This document shows, in pieces, positions 24,705-32,353 of a stretch of DNA of 64,000 bases; position 1 is the stretch's first letter; the number at the start of each line of letters is the position of its first letter. The translations under genes were made by a program, and so were the position numbers. The DNA is from Clostridium sp. GTDB taxonomy: Bacteria; Bacillota; Clostridia; Peptostreptococcales; Peptostreptococcaceae. The notes under the pieces are model-generated. The model searched no databases, was not told the origin of the DNA, and saw only the letters and a program-made list of their open reading frames with translations. The stretch covers positions 1-64,000 of the forward strand of contig JALFMW010000392.1 of NCBI GenBank assembly GCA_022782605.1, read 5' to 3'.

Positions 24705-24896
24705 TTAGAATTTTATATTACATAATTCTTTAATTTGTTGTAATATTTCATTTGCTCTTATCATATTATTTAATACTACATTAGCGTCATCGTTAGAATT
24801 AATTGTAGACCCTATTTCAATATCTAACTTCATTAATAATATTTCTAACTTATCTACTCTATCTTGAATCTTATCTAAATATTCAAAATAATTCAT
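24705..24896 (-). CDS. Hypothetical helical protein, 63 aa
   Basis: Leucine-rich helices throughout (LDKIQDRVDKLEILLMKLDIEI), consistent with a short coiled coil. RBS AGGGGTGAGT before ATG 24896. Not recognised. Confidence 0.55.
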   Translation of the reverse strand: MNYFEYLDKIQDRVDKLEILLMKLDIEIGSTINSNDDANVVLNNMIRANEILQQIKELCNIKF

Positions 24897-24906
24897 ATAC
24901 TCACCC

Positions 24907-25194
24907 CTAAATAAAACTTATTTCTATATCATATTCATTTCCAATTTCTGGAACTATCTCTCTAATCTTTAACTTTTCAGCCCAACAATTATCTCCATAA
25001 TTTAAATAATCGCTAATTCTATTAATTAAAATATCTACCCTAGCTGGACTATGTTTCCCATAAAGTCTAGTTCCAATTGTTCTACCTCTAAAATTTTCTT
25101 CAATTTCAAACGTTAGCCCAAATTTTATATTTAAGTCCTCTATCATATCTTCGATAGTTAATTCATTTTTTAATCCTAATTCCATAATACACAT
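24907..25194 (-). CDS. Hypothetical protein, 95 aa
   Basis: Start taken at ATG 25194, which fits GAGAGGAATGATAAAA upstream; the frame extends 18 bp further. Mixed fold with ENFRGRTIGTRLYGKHSPA in the middle. Not recognised. First gene downstream of the promoter at 25251. Confidence 0.5.
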   Translation of the reverse strand: MCIMELGLKNELTIEDMIEDLNIKFGLTFEIEENFRGRTIGTRLYGKHSPARVDILINRISDYLNYGDNCWAEKLKIREIVPEIGNEYDIEISFI

Positions 25195-25221
25195 TTTTAT
25201 CATTCCTCTCATTTTTTATCC

Positions 25222-25250
25222 AAATAGTGTAGTTCTTCACTACACTATTT
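25222..25250 (-). other. 5'-terminal mRNA hairpin
   Basis: Immediately downstream of the promoter at 25251-25279 the transcript begins with GTGTAGT...ACTACAC, a 7-bp or longer stem at the very 5' end. Similar +1 hairpins occur at other promoters of the window. Confidence 0.6.
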
Positions 25251-25279
25251 ATTATACACTATTTATATTTATTTGTCAA
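25251..25279 (-). promoter_or_regulatory. Sigma-A promoter for the 23-25.2 kb operon
   Basis: TTGACA-17-TATAAT, consensus, minus strand, start near 25244. Confidence 0.9.
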
Positions 25280-25281
25280 GA

Positions 25282-25476
25282 TTATTTTTTACGATAGCAA
25301 TATTCATATTGATCACATTGTTTACATCCTTCTTCATCTTGATAAGAACACATTTCAGACCATCCACATTCACAATGAAGGGGAGGATATACATAACCTA
25401 TTCCGTTATCAATCCCCTCTGAATAAATATTATTGCCACATTTAGGGCATATATATTCTAATATTGGTTCAAACAT
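25282..25476 (-). CDS. Zinc-ribbon protein, 64 aa
   Basis: From ATG 25476 (GGGGGGAATAAAA upstream). Cys pattern CPKC...CECGW...C...C-x2-C...C suggests a treble-clef or two zinc sites. Overlaps the HAD gene upstream by 8 bp, so it is in the same operon. Function unknown. Confidence 0.6.
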   Translation of the reverse strand: MFEPILEYICPKCGNNIYSEGIDNGIGYVYPPLHCECGWSEMCSYQDEEGCKQCDQYEYCYRKK

Positions 25477-26050
25477 TTTTATTCCCCCCATTTTCTATCT
25501 TTTCAATTTGTACTAATACTTCTTTCCAATTCTTAGCACAAATATACTCTCCACTTTCTCTAGCTTCTTTATTCCAATGATATTCTCCAAATATTATCCC
25601 ATGTTTTCTTCCAACCATGGTCTCTGGCTTATCATCAATTAATATACTTTCGTCATCATTAGCCACTAAAGTCTTATCTTCAAAATCATAAGAAGCTAAG
25701 AATATTACTCCATCCATGAATGGAAAGTATTCCCGTAATTTACTCATTTTCATATCTAACCCCATATTACTTCTAGTAAGAACGAATAGTCTATACCCTC
25801 TATCTTTTAATATTTTTAAAGTAGTAATAGCATCTTCTATAATATATTCCTTTTTATAAGCTTTAACATTAGCAAAATGCTTCCAATAATCTTTAGGTAA
25901 ATTATAATTGCTAAACTTCCAATCTAATTCTACAGTCCCATATTCTGGTATGTTCTTCTTAGGATTTTCTTTTCTACAACACTCTACTATACCTCTGCTA
26001 GTATCTATTAAAGTATTATCTAAATCTATAAAAATATTTTTAATTTTCAA
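25469..26050 (-). CDS. HAD-family 5'(3')-nucleotidase-like phosphatase
   Basis: 193 residues with the HAD motifs: IFIDLDNTLID (nucleophile D9 and D11), FVLTRSN (motif II, Thr/Ser) and ILIDDKPETM (acidic motif IV). Size and the IDDKPET motif resemble 5'-deoxyribonucleotidases (NT5C/phage nucleotide-salvage enzymes). Likely role is dephosphorylating nucleotides released during host DNA breakdown. Substrate inferred. Confidence 0.75.
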   Translation of the reverse strand: MKIKNIFIDLDNTLIDTSRGIVECCRKENPKKNIPEYGTVELDWKFSNYNLPKDYWKHFANVKAYKKEYIIEDAITTLKILKDRGYRLFVLTRSNMGLDMKMSKLREYFPFMDGVIFLASYDFEDKTLVANDDESILIDDKPETMVGRKHGIIFGEYHWNKEARESGEYICAKNWKEVLVQIEKIENGGNKNV

Positions 26051-26052
26051 TA

Positions 26053-26427
26053 CTATTCCCCCTTATTGTCTTTCTTTTTCATCTTTACTTTTTCTTTCAT
26101 TTTTTCTTTATTACCGTTTATAGTATCAACAGTTTCCTTAATTAGTTTATCCATTGAGAACTCATTTACAAGCCCTATAATCTCTTCTCTGGCTATATCT
26201 ATGTCTTCTTTAATACTCTCTATAGAGCCTTTTTCACGTCCACTTAACTTATCCTTTACAGTTTTAGTAAGCATATAAGTAAACATACTACCAAAGCTAG
26301 TAAAATATTTAGGGTTGCATAAGTAATTTTCGTTTTTAGCTTTATTAAAAGCAATCTCACTTAGTGTTATACAAATATTTGAGTCTACTTTAATGTCATA
26401 CTTATTGTTTTCTAATTCTAATATCAT
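26053..26427 (-). CDS. Hypothetical protein, 124 aa
   Basis: Helical, with a K/M-rich basic end (KEKMKEKVKMKKKDNKGE). It begins ELENNKYDIKVDSNI, like small tail-assembly or scaffold-type proteins, but nothing specific is visible. Upstream of and overlapping the translation signals of the HAD gene. Confidence 0.5.
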   Translation of the reverse strand: MILELENNKYDIKVDSNICITLSEIAFNKAKNENYLCNPKYFTSFGSMFTYMLTKTVKDKLSGREKGSIESIKEDIDIAREEIIGLVNEFSMDKLIKETVDTINGNKEKMKEKVKMKKKDNKGE

Positions 26428-26437
26428 AACCTATCAC

Positions 26438-26689
26438 CTACATTTTAAATATTTTTTCACCATTGCCACAAGCATTTACTATCTTTGTCATTTCATTTTT
26501 TGCTTCTTCGTAACTTTCATAAGTTCCCATTCTCAATATTCTTCCTTCGCAAGGATGAGCTATTACCCATCCTTTTATTTCTTCCTCATCTACTCCTGTT
26601 TCCTCTATTTCTTGTTCTGTATAATACTCTGGAAGTATTTCTAAAGTGCCATCTGTTAAGATTTGCCCATCTTGACTTAAAACATACAT
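26438..26689 (-). CDS. Hypothetical acidic protein, 83 aa
   Basis: Acidic beta/alpha protein. Its start codon overlaps the stop codon of the 28-residue membrane protein gene (TAATG), so the two are translationally coupled. Confidence 0.55.
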   Translation of the reverse strand: MYVLSQDGQILTDGTLEILPEYYTEQEIEETGVDEEEIKGWVIAHPCEGRILRMGTYESYEEAKNEMTKIVNACGNGEKIFKM

Positions 26690-26775
26690 TATTCATCTTC
26701 TCCTTTACTATATAATATCAATAAGAATAAGACTAAATAGGTATAAACTATTAAAGCTGTAAATATATTTTCCAT
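26689..26775 (-). CDS. Single-pass membrane mini-protein, 28 aa
   Basis: ATG 26775 after GGAGATATAAT; the frame codes one hydrophobic helix (about residues 5-21) with a charged end KGEDE. Coupled by TAATG to the next gene. Too short to assign; size and shape fit small phage membrane effectors. Confidence 0.55.
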   Translation of the reverse strand: MENIFTALIVYTYLVLFLLILYSKGEDE

Positions 26776-26776
26776 A

Positions 26777-26968
26777 TTATATCTCCTTATAATATTCACG
26801 CATTGATAATATTAATTCTCCCACTATGTCACAAAGAAAACGATAACCAGATTTTTTAGAATTTAAAGAACATAATTTACATTTCATACAATCATAATCA
26901 CATGATTCACAAATAGATTTATAATATGAAAAGATTTTTTCTAAATCATCAATTAATCTTTTTTTCAT
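26777..26968 (-). CDS. Cys-rich hypothetical protein, 63 aa
   Basis: The cluster CESCDYDCMKCKLC near residue 19 holds five or more cysteines, a probable zinc-binding knot. First gene after the promoter at 26991. Not recognised. Confidence 0.55.
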   Translation of the reverse strand: MKKRLIDDLEKIFSYYKSICESCDYDCMKCKLCSLNSKKSGYRFLCDIVGELILSMREYYKEI

Positions 26969-26990
26969 ATTTATCTCCTCCTTATATATT

Positions 26991-27019
26991 ATTATATTCT
27001 ATTTTTATCTATTTGTCAA
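26991..27019 (-). promoter_or_regulatory. Sigma-A promoter for the 25.3-27 kb operon
   Basis: TTGACA-17-TATAAT, consensus, minus strand; spacer AATAGATAAAAATAGAA fits the shared spacer pattern. Confidence 0.9.
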
Positions 27020-27022
27020 TGT

Positions 27023-27811
27023 TTAATCTGTAATTTCTACTTCATATCTATACATAGCTTCATAGAGCTTTTGAGGAATTCTATCCTTGTACTCATCTGC
27101 TACTTCTTTTATATAGTTTTCTTTGAATTGTTTATAAGCATAAAATGCTTCTTCTGGAGTATTGAATGTCCCTATAGTTATTTGATTTTTACTATATTTT
27201 TCGTTTGGAACCACATCACATCTAGCTATATAAGTATTATATTTAGATTTAGTTACTCCTATTGGACACTTACCTCTTCTACTATTGCTTTTGGTAAACA
27301 AGGTATTAATTCTTTTTGGAGAAGGTATGCAATTTTGAGGACAATATAGTTTATTATGTTTTATTAGGATATCCTTATCTAAATCAAATTCTTCTTCTTT
27401 AATATCCTTATATAAATTCAACTGTTCAGTCCACCATTTGGCAAAGTTTTGAAAGTTGTGCCATTCTTCACATACAAATACATTTTTATATGTTGTATGT
27501 TTACCTTTTTCCCAAAGTTTTTCATTATAACATCTTGTTAACATATTACACCATACATTATATATTTTACTATTTTTAGCACCACATTTATATTCTCCTT
27601 CACCTAAATATCCTATTCCATAAACTGTTTTGTCATAAGGATTAGACACTATCCCCTTAATAAAATTATCATATTGAACATGTTTTATAATTTTGTATTC
27701 ATCTTGAAATTGAACAATAACATCTCTATTATTAATATATTTTATAATTTTCATCTCTGTTCCAAAAGTGTTTTTATTTATTTCTCCAGTCCTATCTATA
27801 ATTTTTCCCAT
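27023..27811 (-). CDS. HNH-AP2 homing endonuclease
   Basis: 262 residues, paralogue of the 22-kb nuclease without the first N-terminal module. RTGEINKNTFGTEMKIIKY...GIGYLGEGEY is the shared module. The core has YNVWCNMLTRCY, VCEEWHNFQNFAKWW and DKDILIKHNKLYCPQNC, and the AP2-like end has IGTFNTPEEAFYAYKQFKENYI. Immediately downstream of the helicase gene with one base between them, so it is co-transcribed. Confidence 0.8.
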   Translation of the reverse strand: MGKIIDRTGEINKNTFGTEMKIIKYINNRDVIVQFQDEYKIIKHVQYDNFIKGIVSNPYDKTVYGIGYLGEGEYKCGAKNSKIYNVWCNMLTRCYNEKLWEKGKHTTYKNVFVCEEWHNFQNFAKWWTEQLNLYKDIKEEEFDLDKDILIKHNKLYCPQNCIPSPKRINTLFTKSNSRRGKCPIGVTKSKYNTYIARCDVVPNEKYSKNQITIGTFNTPEEAFYAYKQFKENYIKEVADEYKDRIPQKLYEAMYRYEVEITD

Positions 27812-27812
27812 T

Positions 27813-29615
27813 TTAAATAATATCTCCTTTACTTATTTCTATTAATTCACTCTCTCCTGTTGAACATATATACAATTCTTCTTCAGCTCTACTAATTGCT
27901 ACATAATATAAATTTACCCCGTCATCATCCAACTTCCCAATTTTATCAGCTTGTATAACATAAGTTATTTCATACTCTAGTCCCTTACTTGAGTGGATAG
28001 TTGTTAATGTTATAGCTTCTTTTTTCTTTTTACCTAACCCTCTAGTTTTCTTTTTACTATCTCCACCTTCACTTAAAAATGTAATTGCTTCTTCTAATCT
28101 CATATTCCCACACTTATCTAATACTAACTCTAAAGCTAATTTTTTACCTTCTCTATTTTCTGCGTCTTCATTATTTATTATTTTTTCAATTTCAAATCTA
28201 CTTATAATAGCTTTTAGTATTCTTTCTATTTTACTATCATTACCAAATCTATCTACAATATCTATGATGTTATCTAAAGCAGTTATTACTTGTCCTCTAG
28301 TGGAAGGCTTTCTATATTTATCAGCATAAAAACTTTGAAATAAACTTTTACCACTGGTTTTAGAATAATAATTAATATTATCTATATCAGCGTTTGGTAG
28401 GAATTTAAAGGCTTGTATAACCCTTGCTTTTACTAGGTCATTCATTGCTAAATCATCTTTAAAATCACTTTCTATAAGCCGTAAAATAGCACATATGGTT
28501 TGTATTTCTTTATAAGCAAATATAGAACCTCCTCCAGTAATAGTGTAATCTATATTAGACTTTTTCAATAATGCTTCTATATGTTGCGACATCTTATTAT
28601 TCCTATATATAACAGCCATATCATTTAAACAAGTTCCTTCTTCAATTTTCTTTTTTATTTGTTTAAATACCCACAAGCTTTCTTCTTCTGGTGAATCAAA
28701 ATTTTTATACGCTACCAACCCTTTATTATCTCTACCTACTTTAGTTTCGGTATAGTATTTATAATCTCCATACCAATACTTAGTTAATCTATTACAGTTT
28801 TTAATTATTTCTGAACCACTTCTATAGTTAGTATTCATATTTATAACTTTTACATTATCAAAGTTTTTATAGTAATCCATTATTATTTTTTGATCTCCAG
28901 AGTTGAATGAATATATTGCCTGTTGAAAATCCCCCACTAAAGCAATATTACCCTTAGGACATACTTTTTGAACTAGATTCCATTGTAAAGCTGATATATC
29001 TTGACTCTCATCAATAATTACATAATCCCATCCCCGATATCTTTTTCTCTTATCTATTATATCTATAGCTTCAAATATCATATCATTGAAGTCTATTAAA
29101 TCATTTTGTTTCTTATAATCTTCATACCCTTGATAGAAATATCTGATTAATTCTTCCTCTAGTTCAAACTCTTCTCTTTCTATAAGTTCATCATATGGTC
29201 TTAACATATGACCTTGCTGTATGTTTATAGATTGAATTATATTTTGTTCTTTAAAGTCTTTTTCTTTCAATCCCAAACTTTTATATAAATCAAATAAACA
29301 ACTTCTAGTTTTCCAACTAGGTATTAATTTTTTAGCTTTACTTGGGTCTTGTGAAGTAACTATCCCATAAGCTAAACTATGAATAGTACAACTTTTAACT
29401 CCTCTTATTCCTTGTTTAGACAACTTTTTATCTAACGCTTCTGCTCCTGCTTTAGTAAAACTGGTTGCTAGTATCTTCTCTGGCTGAACTCCATGCTTTA
29501 CAATGTTCTTTATTCTTTCTATTGTACTTGATGTTTTGCCACTTCCTGCTACACTTATTAAAGCTACTTTGCCCTCTATTGTATTAATAAATTCTAATTG
29601 TTTTTCATTAAACAT
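27813..29615 (-). CDS. UvrD/PcrA-type superfamily 1 helicase
   Basis: 600 residues. Motifs in order: VAGSGKTSS (Walker A, I), DFNDM region (Ia-like), VIIDESQDIS (II), GDFQQAIYSF (III), NYRSGSEII (IV), TIHSSKGLEYE (V) and YYVAISRAEEELY (VI). These are diagnostic of Rep/UvrD helicases, which translocate 3'-5' on single-stranded DNA. It probably serves phage DNA replication, repair or recombination. No nuclease domain is visible. Confidence 0.92.
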   Translation of the reverse strand: MFNEKQLEFINTIEGKVALISVAGSGKTSSTIERIKNIVKHGVQPEKILATSFTKAGAEALDKKLSKQGIRGVKSCTIHSLAYGIVTSQDPSKAKKLIPSWKTRSCLFDLYKSLGLKEKDFKEQNIIQSINIQQGHMLRPYDELIEREEFELEEELIRYFYQGYEDYKKQNDLIDFNDMIFEAIDIIDKRKRYRGWDYVIIDESQDISALQWNLVQKVCPKGNIALVGDFQQAIYSFNSGDQKIIMDYYKNFDNVKVINMNTNYRSGSEIIKNCNRLTKYWYGDYKYYTETKVGRDNKGLVAYKNFDSPEEESLWVFKQIKKKIEEGTCLNDMAVIYRNNKMSQHIEALLKKSNIDYTITGGGSIFAYKEIQTICAILRLIESDFKDDLAMNDLVKARVIQAFKFLPNADIDNINYYSKTSGKSLFQSFYADKYRKPSTRGQVITALDNIIDIVDRFGNDSKIERILKAIISRFEIEKIINNEDAENREGKKLALELVLDKCGNMRLEEAITFLSEGGDSKKKTRGLGKKKKEAITLTTIHSSKGLEYEITYVIQADKIGKLDDDGVNLYYVAISRAEEELYICSTGESELIEISKGDII

Positions 29616-29633
29616 ATTTTACCCCTCCTATTC

Positions 29634-29717
29634 CTATATCAAAGCTGACATTATTAATAATAGAAAACACATAATAAACCATATAACAATAATAATATCA
29701 TTTTCATCTTTCTTCAT
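29634..29717 (-). CDS. Single-pass membrane mini-protein, 27 aa
   Basis: ATG 29717 after GGAGGAGAAAAT; one hydrophobic helix covers residues 8-27, preceded by acidic KKDEND. Just upstream of the helicase gene. Predicted only from frame, ribosome site and hydrophobicity. Confidence 0.5.
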   Translation of the reverse strand: MKKDENDIIIVIWFIMCFLLLIMSALI

Positions 29718-29755
29718 ATTTTCTCCTCCTATATAACTTTTTCTATTTTAACATT

Positions 29756-30082
29756 TTACTTTTCTCTTCTAAATTTATCATGCACGTCTATTCCTACTTG
29801 AGTTTCTTCCCCTACATATACTTGAGAGTTGGAGTTATATTTAATTACTACTTCTCCTTCTTCAGTAAATACAATTTTTTTAACAACTCCATACGGATGT
29901 GTATTTATCCAAACTTGATGCTCTCTATCTTCTTCTAGCAATTCTTTAAAAGTTAGCTCTTGATCCATTTCCTCTATTTGCTTACGCAATCCAGAAATAA
30001 TATCTTCGAATTCTTTATTTTTCCTTATTAATGTTTCAATTTCCTCAAGTAATTTCTTATATTCACTTTTTTCAATAAACAT
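29756..30082 (-). CDS. Coiled-coil hypothetical protein, 108 aa
   Basis: From ATG 30082 (AGGAGTGTGTATT upstream; the frame extends three codons more). The N-terminal 60 residues are a heptad-rich coiled coil (EEIETLIRKNKEFEDIISGLRKQIEE); a C-terminal beta segment follows. Not recognised. Confidence 0.55.
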   Translation of the reverse strand: MFIEKSEYKKLLEEIETLIRKNKEFEDIISGLRKQIEEMDQELTFKELLEEDREHQVWINTHPYGVVKKIVFTEEGEVVIKYNSNSQVYVGEETQVGIDVHDKFRREK

Positions 30083-30106
30083 AATACACACTCCTTTTAT
30101 ACTTTA

Positions 30107-30271
30107 TTAAAAAGTTTTCTTTATTCTAAAATCAATACTATCTTCTCCATAAATATCACACGTTACAATATAGTCATGTAGTAATTCCATTATATAAAAA
30201 TAATCACCTTGCCCATAAAATCTAGGCTTCCCTTCCTCCAAAAAATATAAACTATAATATTCTTTCTTCAT
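30107..30271 (-). CDS. Hypothetical protein, 54 aa
   Basis: ATG 30271 after AAGGAGGTAAATT; frame MKKEYYSLYFLEEGKPRFYGQ... Aromatic-rich, small alpha/beta. First gene after the promoter at 30302. Confidence 0.6.
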   Translation of the reverse strand: MKKEYYSLYFLEEGKPRFYGQGDYFYIMELLHDYIVTCDIYGEDSIDFRIKKTF

Positions 30272-30301
30272 ATTAATTTACCTCCTTACTTTTATAACTC
30301 T

Positions 30302-30330
30302 ATTATAAACTATTTTAATTCATTTATCAA
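30302..30330 (-). promoter_or_regulatory. Sigma-A promoter, helicase operon
   Basis: TTGATA-17-TATAAT, one mismatch in the -35 box, minus strand, start near 30295. Confidence 0.8.
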
Positions 30331-30333
30331 TGT

Positions 30334-30861
30334 TTACCTATGAAATAAATATAATATCTTTTGCCACAATGGAGTATACTCCATAACTTTATTATATGCT
30401 TCTTTATTTTGTTTAGCCTTTTTCTTACTTCCTATATAGAATAATAACCTACTTAAATCTACTGAATCTGGAGAGTGTAATTGGCAACCACAAGGAGTAT
30501 AATTAATTTCACTATAACAATTATTGCATAAGATATTTTGACTCGATCCACCACAAGCACCCTTATAAAACATATCATTTCCACATACAGGGCAAACAAA
30601 ATAATCTTTGGTTTTTACTGTATTTTCTAACTGTTTTTTTACCTTGGTATCTGTTTTTATATCTATATCAGTTTGATTCTTATTATATAAACTTAAAGCA
30701 CTATCTTTTTTATCTTCAATTTTAATATTCTTTTCTTTCTTTTGTAAATCTTTTATTTTTTGCTTAGCTATCATCACTTCATTTTTTGTATTTCCATTCT
30801 CCACTTTTATATTTTTTAACTTTTGTATTAAGAAATCATTATCTTTTCTTTCCTTAATCAT
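30334..30861 (-). CDS. Zinc-ribbon protein with coiled coil, 175 aa
   Basis: The N-terminal about 85 residues are charged and helical. A zinc ribbon (CPVCGND...CGG...CNNC...CGC) follows at about 95-130. Ribbon-type domains bind nucleic acid or protein. The combination suggests a transcription or assembly accessory protein, but no family is recognised. Own promoter just upstream. Confidence 0.6.
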   Translation of the reverse strand: MIKERKDNDFLIQKLKNIKVENGNTKNEVMIAKQKIKDLQKKEKNIKIEDKKDSALSLYNKNQTDIDIKTDTKVKKQLENTVKTKDYFVCPVCGNDMFYKGACGGSSQNILCNNCYSEINYTPCGCQLHSPDSVDLSRLLFYIGSKKKAKQNKEAYNKVMEYTPLWQKILYLFHR

Positions 30862-30886
30862 ATTATTACCACTCCTTATAGCTATT

Positions 30887-30915
30887 ATTATAAATCAATT
30901 TAAACTATTTGTCAA
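30887..30915 (-). promoter_or_regulatory. Sigma-A promoter for the zinc-ribbon gene
   Basis: TTGACA-17-TATAAT on the minus strand (spacer AATAGTTTAAATTGATT); start near 30880, about 20 nt before the coding start. Confidence 0.88.
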
Positions 30916-30918
30916 TAC

Positions 30919-31743
30919 CTATCCGAATAAATATTCTTTATCTTTTTCCAATTTATTACAAACCATATCTATCTTATTTGCCCTTGGTTTACTATCCCCT
31001 CTCATCCATTTTTCTATAGTGATCTTGTTTATCCCAATAACTTCTTCACAAAAGTCTTTAACTTTCATTCCTTTCTCTTTAGCTTGTAGTTTTATTTCCT
31101 TATCTAAATTTGGAAATACCTTATTCTTGCAATTTCCTTTTCTTAATTTTATCTCTTTAGATTTTACTTCTTTTCCTTCTAACATTCCTTTTAATTCTTC
31201 TAAAGCAGATTTTCTTATAGATTCATACTGATTATATCTTATGCCTAATATACTCACTATATCAGCCTTTTTATAGCCTTGCATAATTAAATATATAATC
31301 TTTCTCTTTTGTTCTGTAAGCTTGTTTATATAACCATATAACTCTGTATAATCTTCTTTATCTTCCATATAAATAGTAGTTTTCTCTTTGAATAATTTTC
31401 CTTCTATATAATCTTTACCTTCAATATGTTCTCTCCCTTTATTATATTCATAGTAAGAAAATGGTTTTATTTCAGAATATTTCATATTCATCTTATCTTC
31501 TCTACTTGCTATATTGTTACCATATTCCCTCAAAGCTGTTTTCATAGCGTTATAAACGTTGGTATATAAATGACTAGATAATTTTCCCTTACAACTATCA
31601 AAACTTCTATAGGCTTTTATAAGCCCTATATAACCATATTGAATCAAATCTTCTTTTTCTATAGCAGTGCAATCATTGAAATATTTATTCCATACTGATA
31701 TTACTATACCTTTATATCGTTTTATCATTTCTTCCTCTCTCAT
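30919..31743 (-). CDS. Sigma-70-like factor fused to an XRE-type HTH
   Basis: 274 residues. Region 2: EDLIQYGYIGLIKAYRSFDSCKGKL...HLYTNVYNAMKTALREY (the -10 recognition and core-binding part). Region 4-like: LTEQKRKIIYLIMQGYKKADIVSILGIRYNQYESIR. A C-terminal Cro/C1-like HTH (KVKDFCEEVIGINKITIEKWMRGDSKPRANK) is appended. Sigma factors direct RNA polymerase to specific promoters; the extra HTH could bind operator DNA. Candidate phage middle/late regulator. Own promoter at 31796. Confidence 0.78.
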   Translation of the reverse strand: MREEEMIKRYKGIVISVWNKYFNDCTAIEKEDLIQYGYIGLIKAYRSFDSCKGKLSSHLYTNVYNAMKTALREYGNNIASREDKMNMKYSEIKPFSYYEYNKGREHIEGKDYIEGKLFKEKTTIYMEDKEDYTELYGYINKLTEQKRKIIYLIMQGYKKADIVSILGIRYNQYESIRKSALEELKGMLEGKEVKSKEIKLRKGNCKNKVFPNLDKEIKLQAKEKGMKVKDFCEEVIGINKITIEKWMRGDSKPRANKIDMVCNKLEKDKEYLFG

Positions 31744-31767
31744 AAAAATCCCCCTAATAAATAAATA

Positions 31768-31795
31768 AAGTATGTAGTTCCCATCTACATACTTT
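31768..31795 (-). other. 5'-terminal mRNA hairpin
   Basis: AAGTATGTAG...CTACATACTT immediately after the -10 box at 31796 puts a stem-loop at the 5' end of the sigma-like transcript. Confidence 0.6.
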
Positions 31796-31824
31796 ATTAT
31801 ATACTAATTTTATTTATTTGTCAA
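31796..31824 (-). promoter_or_regulatory. Sigma-A promoter for the sigma-like gene
   Basis: TTGACA-17-TATAAT, consensus, minus strand, start near 31789. It overlaps the last codons of the NADAR gene. Confidence 0.9.
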
Positions 31825-32236
31825 GCTTTAATTCTTCCCTTACTTGCATTAATATTTTACCCAACTTGTTTTTACCCCTACCATTGCATACTCCCCAGTA
31901 TGTGTCATGCCATGTATTTCCCTCTATTAAATATTCATCTCCAGTAGCTATCAATTTCTTCCTTAGTTCTTCATTTTGACTAAATTTGTTTAGCACTATT
32001 TCATACACAATTTGATCTTTAACTTCTTCCCAGTCGTCTCTTAGCTTAACTCTTCTACCTTTTCTTTTAGCAGAGCTAGGGTCTAATCCTAGAAAGTTCT
32101 TTCTTTGCTCTAATTTTATACATTTCGCACTTTGAAAAGCAGCTTCGTTGTTCTCATAAATTAGTCCTTCCCACTCTACCTTACAAGAATAGAAATTGCT
32201 TAAAAAGTAATATTTACCTCTAAATTCATTAATCAT
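31814..32236 (-). CDS. NADAR-domain protein (YbiA-like)
   Basis: 140 residues covering the whole NADAR domain: FRGKYYFLSNFYSCKV, EWEGLIYENNEAAFQSAKC, GRRVKLRDDWEEVKDQIVYEIVLNKFSQNEELR and NTWHDTYWGVCNGRGKNKLGKILM. The family cleaves N-glycosidic bonds in NAD-derived or riboflavin intermediates, and members remove ADP-ribose from guanosine, i.e. they reverse DarT-like DNA modification. In a phage this is a plausible counter to ADP-ribosyl or NAD-depleting defences (inference). Confidence 0.85.
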   Translation of the reverse strand: MINEFRGKYYFLSNFYSCKVEWEGLIYENNEAAFQSAKCIKLEQRKNFLGLDPSSAKRKGRRVKLRDDWEEVKDQIVYEIVLNKFSQNEELRKKLIATGDEYLIEGNTWHDTYWGVCNGRGKNKLGKILMQVREELKLDK

Positions 32237-32260
32237 TCTTTATTCCCCCTTATATTATTT

Positions 32261-32289
32261 ATTATATACTCTTTTAAACCATTTGTCAA
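32261..32289 (-). promoter_or_regulatory. Sigma-A promoter for the NADAR gene
   Basis: TTGACA-17-TATAAT on the minus strand, with its -35 only 29 bp from that of the rightward promoter at 32319, making a divergent pair. Confidence 0.9.
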
Positions 32290-32318
32290 TATTTATTTTA
32301 ATATTATTAATATTTTAT

Positions 32319-32347
32319 TTGACAAATTGGAATATACATAGTAGAAT
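32319..32347 (+). promoter_or_regulatory. Strong rightward promoter for a structured RNA
   Basis: TTGACA-17-TAGAAT (one mismatch) on the plus strand, the only strong plus-strand promoter in the leftward half of the window. Start near 32354. Confidence 0.88.
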
Positions 32348-32353
32348 AGTTAC

